Shown: one piece after another, positions 19,520-27,183 of the stretch | Numbering within the stretch: the stretch's first letter is position 1 | How the letters are laid out: every line of letters begins with the position of its first letter | From: Alphaproteobacteria bacterium | GTDB lineage: Bacteria; Pseudomonadota; Alphaproteobacteria; UBA828 | Direction: 5' to 3' | NCBI GenBank assembly: GCA_022826345.1 | Contig: JAJDVB010000166.1 | Location: 1-64,000, forward strand | Length of the DNA stretch: 64,000 nucleotides | Translations under genes and position numbers: made by a program | The notes under the pieces: generated by a model | The model's database searches: none | What the model saw: only the letters and a program-made list of their open reading frames with translations | Told to the model about the DNA's origin: nothing

Positions 19520-19965
19520 GTCCCCGCCCTCTCAAGCGCGCGCGAGACGATAAGCAGGATGTTGGTCCGGTCGCGGTCGTCGATGCCGAGATAGGGGCGG
19601 GCCGGGATTTTGGCCTTGCGACCCCTGCCCGCGCGCCCACCGAACTGGTGAATGGCGGCGTAGATAACGTTCGAGCCGACCTCGACCGCGCGTCCGCCGT
19701 CGGTGACCGTGTGCGCGATCGAGCCGCGCAGCTGGCCGGTATCGGTGAGCGTTTGCCCCCCTTCAGCAAGTGCACGGGCGCTTTTCAGCCAGGGCGAGCC
19801 GTCCAGTGCCCGCTCGCGCTCGAAGCGTCGCAGCGTTGAGGCGACGAGGTAGCGCCCGATCTGGTCTATGACGGTGGAGGGATCGGCCAGCACTGCCGCG
19901 AGACGCGCGAGAGCGGCGTTGAGCGCCGCGCCGTCGATCTCGACACTGACGCTTTGCGAAACCAC
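19516..19965 (-). CDS. Phage virion morphogenesis / tail completion protein
   Basis: This 149-residue protein of the phage virion morphogenesis family (gpS / Mu gpG-like) acts at the head-tail joint. Signatures: GRYLVASTLRRFERERALDGSPW, then LTDTGQLRGSIAHTV, VGSNVIYAAIHQFGG and KIPARPYLGI. The family motif of W-L-x-S then L-x-D-T-G-x-L-R-x-S is complete. It overlaps the next gene by 4 bases. Confidence 0.87.
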   Translation of the reverse strand: MVSQSVSVEIDGAALNAALARLAAVLADPSTVIDQIGRYLVASTLRRFERERALDGSPWLKSARALAEGGQTLTDTGQLRGSIAHTVTDGGRAVEVGSNVIYAAIHQFGGRAGRGRKAKIPARPYLGIDDRDRTNILLIVSRALERAGT

Positions 19966-19970
19966 TATCT

Positions 19971-19998
19971 CGCCCTATCGCTGCGCTGCTTGAGGGCG
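19971..19998 (+). repeat. Short hairpin repeat, copy 4 (intergenic)
   Basis: CGCCCT-(ATCGCTGCGCTGCTTG)-AGGGCG lies between the virion morphogenesis start and the DUF1320 stop. Same orientation and stem type as the copy at 15570. Confidence 0.75.
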
Positions 19999-20002
19999 TG
20001 CA

Positions 20003-20404
20003 TCACAACCCCGCCAGGGTGTCGGGTGTGATGGCAGGAGCAGGGCCGCCGCGCACCGCCTTGTCGCGGCGGGGCACTGGATGGCCGGCCCCGTCCAGCA
20101 GCGCCTCCTCACCGGAGGCGAGGCGGGCGAGCGCTGCCTGCGCCCGCTCGGCCCGTGCGGTCACTTCCTCCGGTGAGACGTCGTCGTAGAGCGCGCGCCG
20201 AGCGAGGTCGCAGGCGATCCCCACCAATCGCGGCCAAGAGCCTCCGACCAACGGCAGGCGGTAGGCGGCGGCGAGCGCCGCGTCGATCTCGGCTGCCGCG
20301 TCGGCCAGCGCGGACTCGATCCGCCCGGCCTGCATCCCCGCAAGGTCCAGCGCCTCCTCCGCTCCGAAGCGCGCCTCCATGTCTGCGCGGGTGGCGTAGG
20401 TCAT
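20003..20404 (-). CDS. DUF1320 family phage head-tail connector (Mu gp36-like)
   Basis: This 133-residue protein beginning MTYATRADMEARFGAEEALDL is a close fit to DUF1320 (Mu gp36). The family's central pattern is present: IDAALAAAYRLPL, a tryptophan shortly after, LVGIACDLARRALYDD. The ATG at 20404 is chosen because the family begins with MxYATxxDM; upstream sequence in the same frame is the overlapping 339-residue gene. The ATG overlaps that gene's stop. The role is in the head-tail connector. Confidence 0.86.
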   Translation of the reverse strand: MTYATRADMEARFGAEEALDLAGMQAGRIESALADAAAEIDAALAAAYRLPLVGGSWPRLVGIACDLARRALYDDVSPEEVTARAERAQAALARLASGEEALLDGAGHPVPRRDKAVRGGPAPAITPDTLAGL

Positions 20405-21420
20405 GTTTCCGCGCGCCTCACGGCGCCCTTTGATTCCGCGCGCCTCCCGGCGCGACCCCGCATCTCCCGCACTTGGGTGGGAGTGAGAGAGACCTCGAAT
20501 CGATCCCGGCGACGATGAACCAAGCGGAAGGAGACGCCGTTGATGGTCTCGCGCCGGCCGTTCAGCGCGGGCTCGCCGAACGCGCGCAGCGTGCCGCCGC
20601 GCGTGCCGCGATCGACCAGGACAAGCCGGCGCGCGAACGGCGGTGCGGTCTCCGCCGTCGGCTCCAGGAATGTCTTTCCAAAGCGGCACCGCATTTCCCG
20701 CCAGGTGACGGTCAGGCCCGCCTCGGGTACCGGCGTCTCCGTTGCCTCGGCCTCCTTGTCCACGGCCTCGCCGTCGGGGCCGAGTCCGGCCTCGGTCAGC
20801 GCGCGACGACGCTCGCGCTCATACACCGCAATACGCGCTTCCAACGCGGCCTGCGCCCGCTCGGCCTCCTCTGGAGTCTCGGTCACGCCAGCGTCGACCA
20901 TCGCCTGCTGGCGCCGCACTTCCTCCGCCCGCTCGCGCTCGATCGCCTGCGTCATGCGGGCGGCGTATTCGCGGGCGCTCCTTTGGCAGGCGGCGAGCGC
21001 GGCTTGTTCGGCGTCCGCGCTCATCCGCTCGCACGCCTCCCGCACCGCATCCGAAACGGGCGGCTGCGGATAGTCGATGGTCTCGCGTGGCGTGTAGGCC
21101 GGCACCGCCTCGCGCGCGCGGGCGGCATAGTCGAGCACCGCAAGCAGGGTCACGCTCGGCGTGTCCAAGACGCGCCGCTCGGCGCCCCGGAGCGCGCGCA
21201 TCTCGGGCACGATCCGCTCGTAGAGGGTGCGGCTCATGGCGGCGCCCCGCAACCATCCGGTCCACGAATCGCGGATTTGGCAATAGGCGTGGACCATGTT
21301 CAGCAGGCGCTCGGCATGCCAGCAGACCTTGCGCTCGGCGTCCGACTGGCGCGGGTCCGCTGGCGAATAGCCGAGGCCGCACAGGTGGTCCGGTGGACGC
21401 GCGGAAAGGGATCGCGCCAT
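20401..21420 (-). CDS. Phage protein of unknown function, coiled-coil rich
   Basis: This 339-residue protein sits between the major capsid and DUF1320 genes. The N-terminus contains CWHAERLLNMVHAYCQIRD and MSRTLYERIVPEMRALRGAERR. Residues about 120-235 are strongly charged and Ala-rich (MSADAEQAALAACQ, QAIERERAEEVRRQQAMVD, RAQAALEARIAVYERERRRAL), indicating a long coiled coil. The C-terminus is basic. I do not recognise a family. Position suggests a head-completion or scaffold-like role, but the coiled coil could also belong to an internal head protein. Confidence 0.65.
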   Translation of the reverse strand: MARSLSARPPDHLCGLGYSPADPRQSDAERKVCWHAERLLNMVHAYCQIRDSWTGWLRGAAMSRTLYERIVPEMRALRGAERRVLDTPSVTLLAVLDYAARAREAVPAYTPRETIDYPQPPVSDAVREACERMSADAEQAALAACQRSAREYAARMTQAIERERAEEVRRQQAMVDAGVTETPEEAERAQAALEARIAVYERERRRALTEAGLGPDGEAVDKEAEATETPVPEAGLTVTWREMRCRFGKTFLEPTAETAPPFARRLVLVDRGTRGGTLRAFGEPALNGRRETINGVSFRLVHRRRDRFEVSLTPTQVREMRGRAGRRAESKGAVRRAET

Positions 21421-21423
21421 GGG

Positions 21424-22398
21424 CTAGGCCACCGCGTTGCGCCAGAGGTAGCCGGCGCGGCTGTAAGCCACCAACTCCTTGACGCATTCGCTGACCTTGA
21501 CGACGGTCGAGCCGCGATTGACGCCGCGCGCCGGCTCCTCGTAGGTGCCGACCTGCAGCCCGCCGAGAGCATCGGCGGTCCAGCAGAACTTGGGCATGCG
21601 ATCGCGGGACGACGCCATGTCGCGCCGCACGTGAATCGCGCAGGCGTGCTTACCCCATAGGCGGGCGAAGGTGTCTTCCTGGCCGCGCTTGGCGCTCTGG
21701 TACCAGGCCATGCCGACCAGTACGCGGTCGACCTCGAAGAGCTCGGCCACCGCCTCCTTCGCGACGATGCCGGAGGCTTGGTCGCCGGCGCCGGTGGCGG
21801 CCACGGCTTCGACGATCTTCGGGTGCTGACGGAGCGCGGTCCACACTTTTTGGCCGAAAACCAGCACGTTGGGGCGCACCAGCGGCACATCGAGCGCTTC
21901 CAGGATCGCCTTGCGCGGGTTCGAACTGGCGTGGTTCCACTGGGCGTTGCCGTTGAGCGTGGCGGAGTGGCCCGCCGCGTAGCTGGACGCGGTGGTGACC
22001 AAGTCGGCCACGCGCCGCTCGCGCGCGAGCTTCACCAGCTCGGCGGTCGAGATCGCGGCCTGCTCCAGCGGGTCGTAGGCGACCTCCTGGGCTCGAGCTT
22101 CCTCGATGTCGCGGGAGGGGACCGGGTCCTCGAGGCCGTAGTCGACGACGCTCGCGGTGGTGTCCGTGGCGCCGAACTCGACCTGATTGAGGCGCCCGGC
22201 TCGGGAGGCCCGCACGTCTGGGATGGTGAGCAGGTCCTCCTCGGTGAGCGTGGTGTAAGTGAACTTGTAGCCGGTGCGGACGCGCGGGCAGACCTCGTCG
22301 GCGATCAGGCCGGACGGCATCGCCGCCTGCGCGATCTGCGTGAGCCGGGTCTGGACCTCGTAGGGGCCGGAAGCAAGCTGGGTGGTTTGCAGATCCAT
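21424..22398 (-). CDS. Major capsid protein
   Basis: This 324-residue protein fits the position and character of a HK97-fold major capsid protein. It starts MDLQTTQLASGPYEVQTRLTQ (ATG at 22398), then IADEVCPRVRTGYKFTYTTL with the E-loop region, the long helix YDPLEQAAISTAELVKLARERRVADL, then VLVFGQKVWTALRQHPKIVEA and a strand-rich C-terminus ending VAYSRAGYLWRNAVA. It follows the decoration protein gene and the protease, the standard order. The frame extends 20 residues upstream of the chosen ATG, but that extension overlaps the decoration gene. Confidence 0.85.
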   Translation of the reverse strand: MDLQTTQLASGPYEVQTRLTQIAQAAMPSGLIADEVCPRVRTGYKFTYTTLTEEDLLTIPDVRASRAGRLNQVEFGATDTTASVVDYGLEDPVPSRDIEEARAQEVAYDPLEQAAISTAELVKLARERRVADLVTTASSYAAGHSATLNGNAQWNHASSNPRKAILEALDVPLVRPNVLVFGQKVWTALRQHPKIVEAVAATGAGDQASGIVAKEAVAELFEVDRVLVGMAWYQSAKRGQEDTFARLWGKHACAIHVRRDMASSRDRMPKFCWTADALGGLQVGTYEEPARGVNRGSTVVKVSECVKELVAYSRAGYLWRNAVA

Positions 22399-22408
22399 GG
22401 TGATTCCC

Positions 22409-22765
22409 TCAGTGAAGGCCGGGGGCGAGAAGCACCTGGCCGATGTCGCCGGCGACACCGGAAACCTCGGCGATGCCGATGACGCGGTTGCCGTCGGCGG
22501 CGGTTACCGCCTTGCCGTCGCCATCGGCGGTGAGCAGCGCACCCCGTGCGACGTTGGCGCCGTATTCGATGTCGGCGATGCCGGTGCGGGCGATCTCGAC
22601 ACGCCCGCCCGAGGCCGCCGACGCCCGGCCGGAGACCCCGACGTGGGCATCTGCGGCGGCGGCGGATTGCACCACCTTGCCGTCGGCGTCGCCGTACTTG
22701 ACGATTCGGTGGGGGGCGACGGCACCGCCGGCATCCGCCGCCCGCCACATCAGCACATGACTCAT
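22409..22765 (-). CDS. Head decoration protein (DUF2190-like)
   Basis: This 118-residue beta-rich protein begins MSHVLMWRAADAGGAV, followed by RIVKYGDADGKVVQSAAAADAHVGVSG. GGRVEIARTGIADIEYGANVARGALLTAD and GNRVIGIAEVSGVAGDIGQVLLAPG match DUF2190, the small proteins that stabilise capsids by binding three-fold sites. It lies between protease and major capsid genes and overlaps the protease stop by 4 bases. Confidence 0.82.
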   Translation of the reverse strand: MSHVLMWRAADAGGAVAPHRIVKYGDADGKVVQSAAAADAHVGVSGRASAASGGRVEIARTGIADIEYGANVARGALLTADGDGKAVTAADGNRVIGIAEVSGVAGDIGQVLLAPGLH

Positions 22766-23292
22766 TGCGTTCCTCCTTCGATGCCGAGCCCGCGCTTGGC
22801 GCGCGCCCGGTCGACGGCCTCGGCGGGGGTGAGCGACATGCCCCTCTCCGCCTCCGCCGCCATCAACGCACGGGCCTCGGCAGCGATCCGCTCGCTGTCC
22901 TTGCCCGCATCCTCTTGAGTGCCTGCGAACGCCGACGCGCCCGGCACCGGGCCGCCCGCGAGCGTCCGGTAATCCACGCGCATGGGCAGGCCCTCGATGA
23001 ACCGCTCCAGAATGGCGGCGGGCGGCATCCGCTTCTCGCCGCCCGAGGCCGACGCGAAAGCGATGGTGACGTGCCTGCCTGCGGCGCCCTCGTCGTCGGA
23101 GTTTCGTTCGTCGCCGAGCGCGGCGAGCAGCGCGACGAGGGCCGGCCGTTCCGCAGGCAGAACCCGGCCCGCATCCACATGGGGCGCGATCGCCGCCTCG
23201 GCCGCCCGCCGCCTGTCGTCGGCCGCTGCCGCCGCCTCGCGCGCGAGCAACGCTGCCTCACGCGCCGCGAGCGCTGTTTCTTGTTCGTTCAT
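22762..23292 (-). CDS. Candidate nested scaffold protein inside the protease gene
   Basis: An in-frame ATG at 23292 would yield 176 residues beginning MNEQETALAAREAALL, almost all coiled coil. A Shine-Dalgarno-like GAGGG lies just before it, inside repeat copy E. Mu and lambda both make scaffold from an internal start of the protease gene (established). Spacing to the ATG is short, so initiation here is inferred, not shown. Confidence 0.5.
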   Translation of the reverse strand: MNEQETALAAREAALLAREAAAAADDRRRAAEAAIAPHVDAGRVLPAERPALVALLAALGDERNSDDEGAAGRHVTIAFASASGGEKRMPPAAILERFIEGLPMRVDYRTLAGGPVPGASAFAGTQEDAGKDSERIAAEARALMAAEAERGMSLTPAEAVDRARAKRGLGIEGGTQ

Positions 23293-23919
23293 TTCCCTCA
23301 AGCGCCGGGCGCGCGCTCCGGGCTGCTCCGCAGACTGGCTCTCCTTACCCGCCACATGATCGGTAGCTTCATGGCCCTCCTCGGCCTCTCCCCGCGCCTG
23401 GGACGCGCTGAGCGGGACGAGGCCATTGCCATCTTCGTCCCCTCTCGGCTCCGGGGCGCGGAGAGAGTCGGGCTGAGCGTCGGATGATTGCTGCGGAGCC
23501 TCGGCGGCGCTGTCGGCGAAGTCGATCACCGTCTCCGGCGCGGCGGCAAAACACGTCGGCACGAGGCCCGGCACCGCCGGCGCCCGGCCGCCGAGAAAGC
23601 CGAGATGGCGGAGCGTGTCACCCTGGAGCGCGATGGAGCGGCCGGCGTAGTGCCCGGCCTCAACCGCGTCGCGGAAGGCAGGCGCGATATCGCGCAGCGT
23701 CGCTTGTAACCGGTCGCCGACGCGGCGCAGGCTCTCGATCCAGGCGTAGGCCGGGGCGTCGGCTTCCGGGTGGCCCACGACGACGGGCGCGGGATCGCCG
23801 GCGGCGTGCGCGGCGACGATGCGATCGAGGCGAGCCTCGTCGATCGCTACCTCGTGGCCGGCGATGTCACGCCAGCTGCCGGCGCGGCAGATATCGATCC
23901 AGCCGTCGAGCGCGCTCAT
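22762..23919 (-). CDS. Phage head maturation protease with C-terminal scaffold (Mu gpI-like)
   Basis: This 385-residue protein starts MSALDGWIDICRAGSWRDIAG. The N-terminal part (1-150) matches the Mu gpI-type protease: AHAAGDPAPVVVGHPEADAPAYAWI, LQATLRDIAPAFRDAVEAGHYAGRSIAL with the catalytic Ser, and LRHLGFLGGRAPAVPGL. An acidic linker follows, then a coiled coil from about residue 210 (MNEQETALAAREAALLAREA) typical of scaffold. An in-frame ATG at 23292 would make a separate scaffold of 176 residues, as in Mu I/Z. I took the ATG at 23919, which matches the family's N-terminus. Confidence 0.85.
   Translation of the reverse strand: MSALDGWIDICRAGSWRDIAGHEVAIDEARLDRIVAAHAAGDPAPVVVGHPEADAPAYAWIESLRRVGDRLQATLRDIAPAFRDAVEAGHYAGRSIALQGDTLRHLGFLGGRAPAVPGLVPTCFAAAPETVIDFADSAAEAPQQSSDAQPDSLRAPEPRGDEDGNGLVPLSASQARGEAEEGHEATDHVAGKESQSAEQPGARARRLREMNEQETALAAREAALLAREAAAAADDRRRAAEAAIAPHVDAGRVLPAERPALVALLAALGDERNSDDEGAAGRHVTIAFASASGGEKRMPPAAILERFIEGLPMRVDYRTLAGGPVPGASAFAGTQEDAGKDSERIAAEARALMAAEAERGMSLTPAEAVDRARAKRGLGIEGGTQ
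23293..23332 (+). repeat. Partial junction repeat, copy E, inside the protease coding sequence
   Basis: TTCCCTCAAGCGCCGGGCGC followed by GCGCTCCGGG matches the end of copies A-C. It encodes GARARRLRE in the protease linker, directly before the internal ATG at 23292. Confidence 0.6.
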
Positions 23920-24201
23920 GCGCGGCCTCGAAGGGTGTGGTGGGTGGGCGAGGAAGCGTTCAGAGCGTTCATGGCGCGGACAATGCCTCGCGCCGATCCG
24001 CCTGTGCACCGCACCATGGTCCGGGGTGTCAGCGAACCGCCGCGGTTCTACTGTCCGCGCGACTCCTCGCCGTAGCTCTCCAAATTGCGAATTGGCGTCG
24101 CGACCGGCTGCCGGGAGAGACGGAGGCGAACGCCCTCGTCCTAGTCTCGGCTGCGGAAGATGGGCACCGCCGAGTAGCGGGCGGCACCGGAAGCTATTGG
24201 G
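23920..24201. other. Gene-free spacer at the head end of the phage module
   Basis: No frame here shows terminase, portal or any other recognisable family, although a portal gene would be expected just upstream of the protease. No clear repeat or attachment sequence was found. This is probably where the missing half of the phage was lost. Confidence 0.5.
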
Positions 24202-24492
24202 TTATGGCTTCAGCGGCTCGACGATAACGCGACGACGCCCGCGTCGGATCAGATAGCCGCCCCGCGGGATTGCCAGCGTGCCATCCCGGACGAACGGCCA
24301 AAGCGTATCGACGATCAATGCGGCGTCATGGTCCTCTTCGACCACCTCCGGCTTCGGTTGCGTGGCGAGCCACGCGGCGAACGCGCGCTCGCCGATGTCG
24401 TCACCCACAGATTTGCGCAGCGTGTCGAGCTTGCGTTTCTGCCCCTTTGTTAGCGCGTTTTCGTCGATTTTGGGCGAAGACCGTCTTGCCAT
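24202..24492 (-). CDS. Small basic protein of unknown function
   Basis: This 96-residue protein begins MARRSSPKIDENALTKGQKR and is preceded by GGAGG seven bases before the ATG, an excellent binding site. It is highly charged with a basic C-terminus (GGYLIRRGRRRVIVEPLKP) and the core ALIVDTLWPFVRDGTLAI. I do not recognise the family; the KGQKRKLDTLRKSVG helix and basic tail suggest nucleic-acid binding, which is inference. It is followed by an unusually AT-rich leader (24493-24730) unlike the rest of the window. Confidence 0.6.
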   Translation of the reverse strand: MARRSSPKIDENALTKGQKRKLDTLRKSVGDDIGERAFAAWLATQPKPEVVEEDHDAALIVDTLWPFVRDGTLAIPRGGYLIRRGRRRVIVEPLKP

Positions 24493-24730
24493 AAATTCAC
24501 CTCCGAGAATTTTAAGCGAATCGATTCTGTGCAGTTGTATAGCATACAAATCGTCGATCTAAAGCATCGAATAATTCGATATGCTCAATTGGCATTCCCA
24601 TAGACATTAGAGGCATACGCCGAATCTCTTCGGCAAATAGACGCATAGAACACTGTTATAATAGGGTAATTTGTCCCAACGATGGGGCACATGCCTGCCA
24701 TGAACATAACAATTATTGAGTAATATAACT
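24493..24730. other. AT-rich intergenic stretch
   Basis: These 238 bases are much richer in A and T than the surrounding DNA and contain many TATAAT-like words (for example TTATAATAGGG near 24656), so they probably hold the promoter of the 96-residue gene and possibly imported DNA. No open frame or repeat was recognised. Confidence 0.4.
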
Positions 24731-25516
24731 TTATTGCGCGGTCCATCCGCCGTCGATTAACAGACTGGCACCCGTTATCAGGCTGGCCGCATCGCTCGCC
24801 AAAAACACGACCGCGCCCATAATGTCGGAAGTCTCGCCGAGACGGCCGAGCGCAATACGGTTCAGTGTGTCCTCCTTGAACGCCGGGTCTTCGAGAAAAG
24901 GCCGGGTCATGGGGGTCGAAATAAAGGTCGGACCAATGGCATTAACCCGGATGTTGTACGGGGCCAGATCCATGGCCATCGCCTTGGTCATACCCTCGAT
25001 GGCGTGCTTGGTGGCGCAGTAGACCGTGCGCCGCGGCCCGCCGACATGGCCCATCTGAGAGGACATGTTGATGATGACGCCGCCCCGCTTCGCGGCGACC
25101 ATCTCCCGCGCGACCGCCTGGGCGCAGAAGTAGGCGCCGCGCACGTTAATCCCCATCACCGCGTCGAAGTCTTCAACCGTCACGTCGAGCAGCGACGCCG
25201 GGCGATTGCCGCCGGCGTTGTTGACGAGAATATCGACCGGACCCAGTGCCGCGAGCGCTTCCGCAGCCCGCTCGACGTTGGCGATGTCGAGCGCGAGCGT
25301 CTCCGTCGTCCCGCCCGCCTCCTCGATCTCGCCCGCAACGCGCTCCAACTCACCTCGCCCCCGCGCCGCGAGCACGACGTGGGCACCGGCCTCGGCGAGC
25401 GCGGCGGCGCAGGCGCGGCCGAGGCCGCGGCTCGCGCCGGTGACGAGCGCGCGCTTGCCGTCGAGTCGGAACGACGGTGTTTTCGGCAGCGCGTCCTCTG
25501 CTGTGGGATCAGGCAA
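24731..25516 (-). CDS. SDR family oxidoreductase
   Basis: This classical SDR has TGASRGLG near residue 22, NNAGGN, the Ser in [12 protein letters not shown], and YCATK holding the Tyr-Lys pair. It ends [11 protein letters not shown] as many SDRs do. No ATG is available near the expected N-terminus. A TTG at 25516, overlapping the hisD-like stop by 8 bases, gives 261 residues and is my best start. The overlap implies coupling with the dehydrogenase upstream, so the two probably act in one oxidative pathway. Confidence 0.82.
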   Translation of the reverse strand: MPDPTAEDALPKTPSFRLDGKRALVTGASRGLGRACAAALAEAGAHVVLAARGRGELERVAGEIEEAGGTTETLALDIANVERAAEALAALGPVDILVNNAGGNRPASLLDVTVEDFDAVMGINVRGAYFCAQAVAREMVAAKRGGVIINMSSQMGHVGGPRRTVYCATKHAIEGMTKAMAMDLAPYNIRVNAIGPTFISTPMTRPFLEDPAFKEDTLNRIALGRLGETSDIMGAVVFLASDAASLITGASLLIDGGWTAQ

Positions 25517-26798
25517 GATTCTTGCCGCCGTAACGGCGCACGCGGATATCCGCCTGCTCCTTGTGCCCGGCGAAGCCTTCGAGGGCGCAGAGGCGTGAGC
25601 AGTATTCCCCAACAATGGTCGAGGCCTCGTCGGTCAGCACCCGCTGGTAGGTGCAGGTCTTGAGGAACTTGCCGACCCAGAGGCCGCCCGTGTAACGCGC
25701 GGCCTTGCGCGTGGGCAGGGTGTGGTTGGTGCCGATCACCTTGTCGCCGTAGGAGACGTTGGTGCGGGGGCCGAGGAAGAGCGCGCCGTAGTTGGTCATG
25801 CGGTCGAGGAACCAGTCGGCGTCTTCGGTCATCACCTGCACGTGCTCGGCGGCGATCTCGTCCGCCACCGCCACCATCTCGTCCAACGTGTCGCAGACGA
25901 TCACCTGGCCGTAGTCGCGCCACGCTTGGCCCGCGATCTCCGCCGTCGGCAGGATGGTGAGCTGACGCTCGACTTCGGCCATGGTCTGACGGGCGAGGGT
26001 TTCGGAGTTGGTCAGCAGTGTTGCCGGTGAGGTCGGCCCGTGCTCGGCCTGACCGAGCAGGTCGGCGGCACATAGCTCGCCGTCCACGGTCTCGTCGGCG
26101 ATCACCAGGGTCTCCGTGGGCCCGGCCAGCAGGTCGATACCGACGCGACCGAAGAGCTGGCGCTTGGCCTCCGCCACGAAGGCGTTGCCGGGGCCCACCA
26201 GCATGTCCACCGGTGCGATGCTGCCCGTCCCGAGCGCCATGGCACCCACCGCCTGAATGCCGCCCAGCACATAGATCTCGTCGGCGCCAGCGAGATGCTG
26301 GGCGGCAACGATGGCGGGCGCGGGGCTGCCCTCGAAGGGCGGCGCGCAGGTCGCGATGCGTTCCACACCCGCCACCTTGGCCGTCACCACCGACATGTGG
26401 GCTGACGCCACCATCGGGTACTTGCCGCCCGGCACGTAGCAGCCGACCGCGTTGACCGGGATGTTTCTGTGGCCGAGCACCACGCCCGGCAGGGTCTCGA
26501 CCTCGACATCCTGCAACGCGTCGCGCTGGGCCTGCGCAAAATTACGAATTTGCTCCTGAGCAAAGAGGATGTCCTCGCGGTCCTGCTCCGGCACCCGGTC
26601 CAGGCAAACTTCGATCTCTGCGTCGCTGAGCCGGAAGTCCTCGCGCTCCCAGCGATCGAATTTAAGCGACATCTCGCGCACGGCCGCATCGCCCCGCTTC
26701 GCGATGTCGTTCAACGCGTCTTCCACGACTCGGCGGACCTTCTCGTCGGCCTCCGCGGCTTCGGCATCGCTGATTCCGGTCTTTAGGTATCGAGGCAT
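25509..26798 (-). CDS. Histidinol-dehydrogenase-family enzyme (not the his operon enzyme)
   Basis: This 429-residue NAD-dependent alcohol-to-acid dehydrogenase of the HisD family has NAIVAAQH-type and [27 protein letters not shown] segments, the zinc-ligand region [16 protein letters not shown], and [13 protein letters not shown]. HisD homologues paired with an SDR and lying outside histidine operons include 3-sulfopropanediol dehydrogenase (HpsN); this protein is closer to that group in its N-terminus. No other histidine gene is near. The substrate (sulfonate, hydroxyacid or amino alcohol) is open. Confidence 0.8.
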   Translation of the reverse strand: MPRYLKTGISDAEAAEADEKVRRVVEDALNDIAKRGDAAVREMSLKFDRWEREDFRLSDAEIEVCLDRVPEQDREDILFAQEQIRNFAQAQRDALQDVEVETLPGVVLGHRNIPVNAVGCYVPGGKYPMVASAHMSVVTAKVAGVERIATCAPPFEGSPAPAIVAAQHLAGADEIYVLGGIQAVGAMALGTGSIAPVDMLVGPGNAFVAEAKRQLFGRVGIDLLAGPTETLVIADETVDGELCAADLLGQAEHGPTSPATLLTNSETLARQTMAEVERQLTILPTAEIAGQAWRDYGQVIVCDTLDEMVAVADEIAAEHVQVMTEDADWFLDRMTNYGALFLGPRTNVSYGDKVIGTNHTLPTRKAARYTGGLWVGKFLKTCTYQRVLTDEASTIVGEYCSRLCALEGFAGHKEQADIRVRRYGGKNLA

Positions 26799-26871
26799 CG
26801 GAGCTCCTGCTTTTTTCTGTTGCGCGCGTTACGGCGCGAGAGCGCGTGCGCAGCCGGATGGCGCCCTGGCC

Positions 26872-27156
26872 TCAAGTCTCGACGGTGACTCCCCGCCAGA
26901 AGGCGACATGGTCCCGGATATTCTCGGCCGCCGGCTTGGGGTCGGGGTAATACCACGCGGCATCGGCGTTGCGCTCGCCGTCGACTTCGACCGTGTAGTA
27001 ATGGGCCGTGCCCTTCCAGCCGCAGACGGTGGTCGTCTCACTCGGCGTGAGGAACGCGCGGTTCACGGCCTCCGGTGGGAAATAGACGTTGCCCTCCACG
27101 CTCTCCCACGTCTCCGACTCCGCGATGACCTGCCCTTGCCAGAGTGCACGCGCCAT
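26872..27156 (-). CDS. DUF427 domain protein
   Basis: This 94-residue DUF427 protein is recognised by WESVEGNVYFPPEAVNRAFL, then TTTVCGWKGTAHYYTVEVDGE and AAWYYPDPKPAAENIRDHVAFW. The family has a compact beta fold and unknown function. The conserved Cys of CGWKG is present. It precedes a MaoC-like gene by 27 bases on the same strand. Confidence 0.88.
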   Translation of the reverse strand: MARALWQGQVIAESETWESVEGNVYFPPEAVNRAFLTPSETTTVCGWKGTAHYYTVEVDGERNADAAWYYPDPKPAAENIRDHVAFWRGVTVET

Positions 27157-27183
27157 ACCCGCTCCCCTCGTCTCGCTCGCCGC

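Larger units (their letters stand above)
8917..23919 (-). mobile_element. Phage head-and-tail module (prophage remnant or domesticated particle cluster)
   Basis: Sixteen minus-strand genes run in virion-assembly order: protease/scaffold, decoration, major capsid, unknown, DUF1320 connector, tail completion, tail terminator, tail tube, tail assembly chaperone with a slippery site, tape measure, two small tail proteins, a DUF1833 fusion, NlpC/P60, TipJ, collar fibre. The head half resembles Mu and the tail half resembles lambda, as in transposable siphophages such as D3112 and RcapMu (established knowledge). Terminase, portal, transposase/integrase, repressor and lysis genes are absent from the window. 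None of the module genes shows a disabling mutation. The left flank is RidA; the right flank (23920-24201) has no recognisable gene. Confidence 0.85.

Noticed and set aside
25509..26798. Histidine biosynthesis hisD
   Set aside because: No other his gene is near and the partner is an SDR; treated as a HisD-family enzyme of other function.
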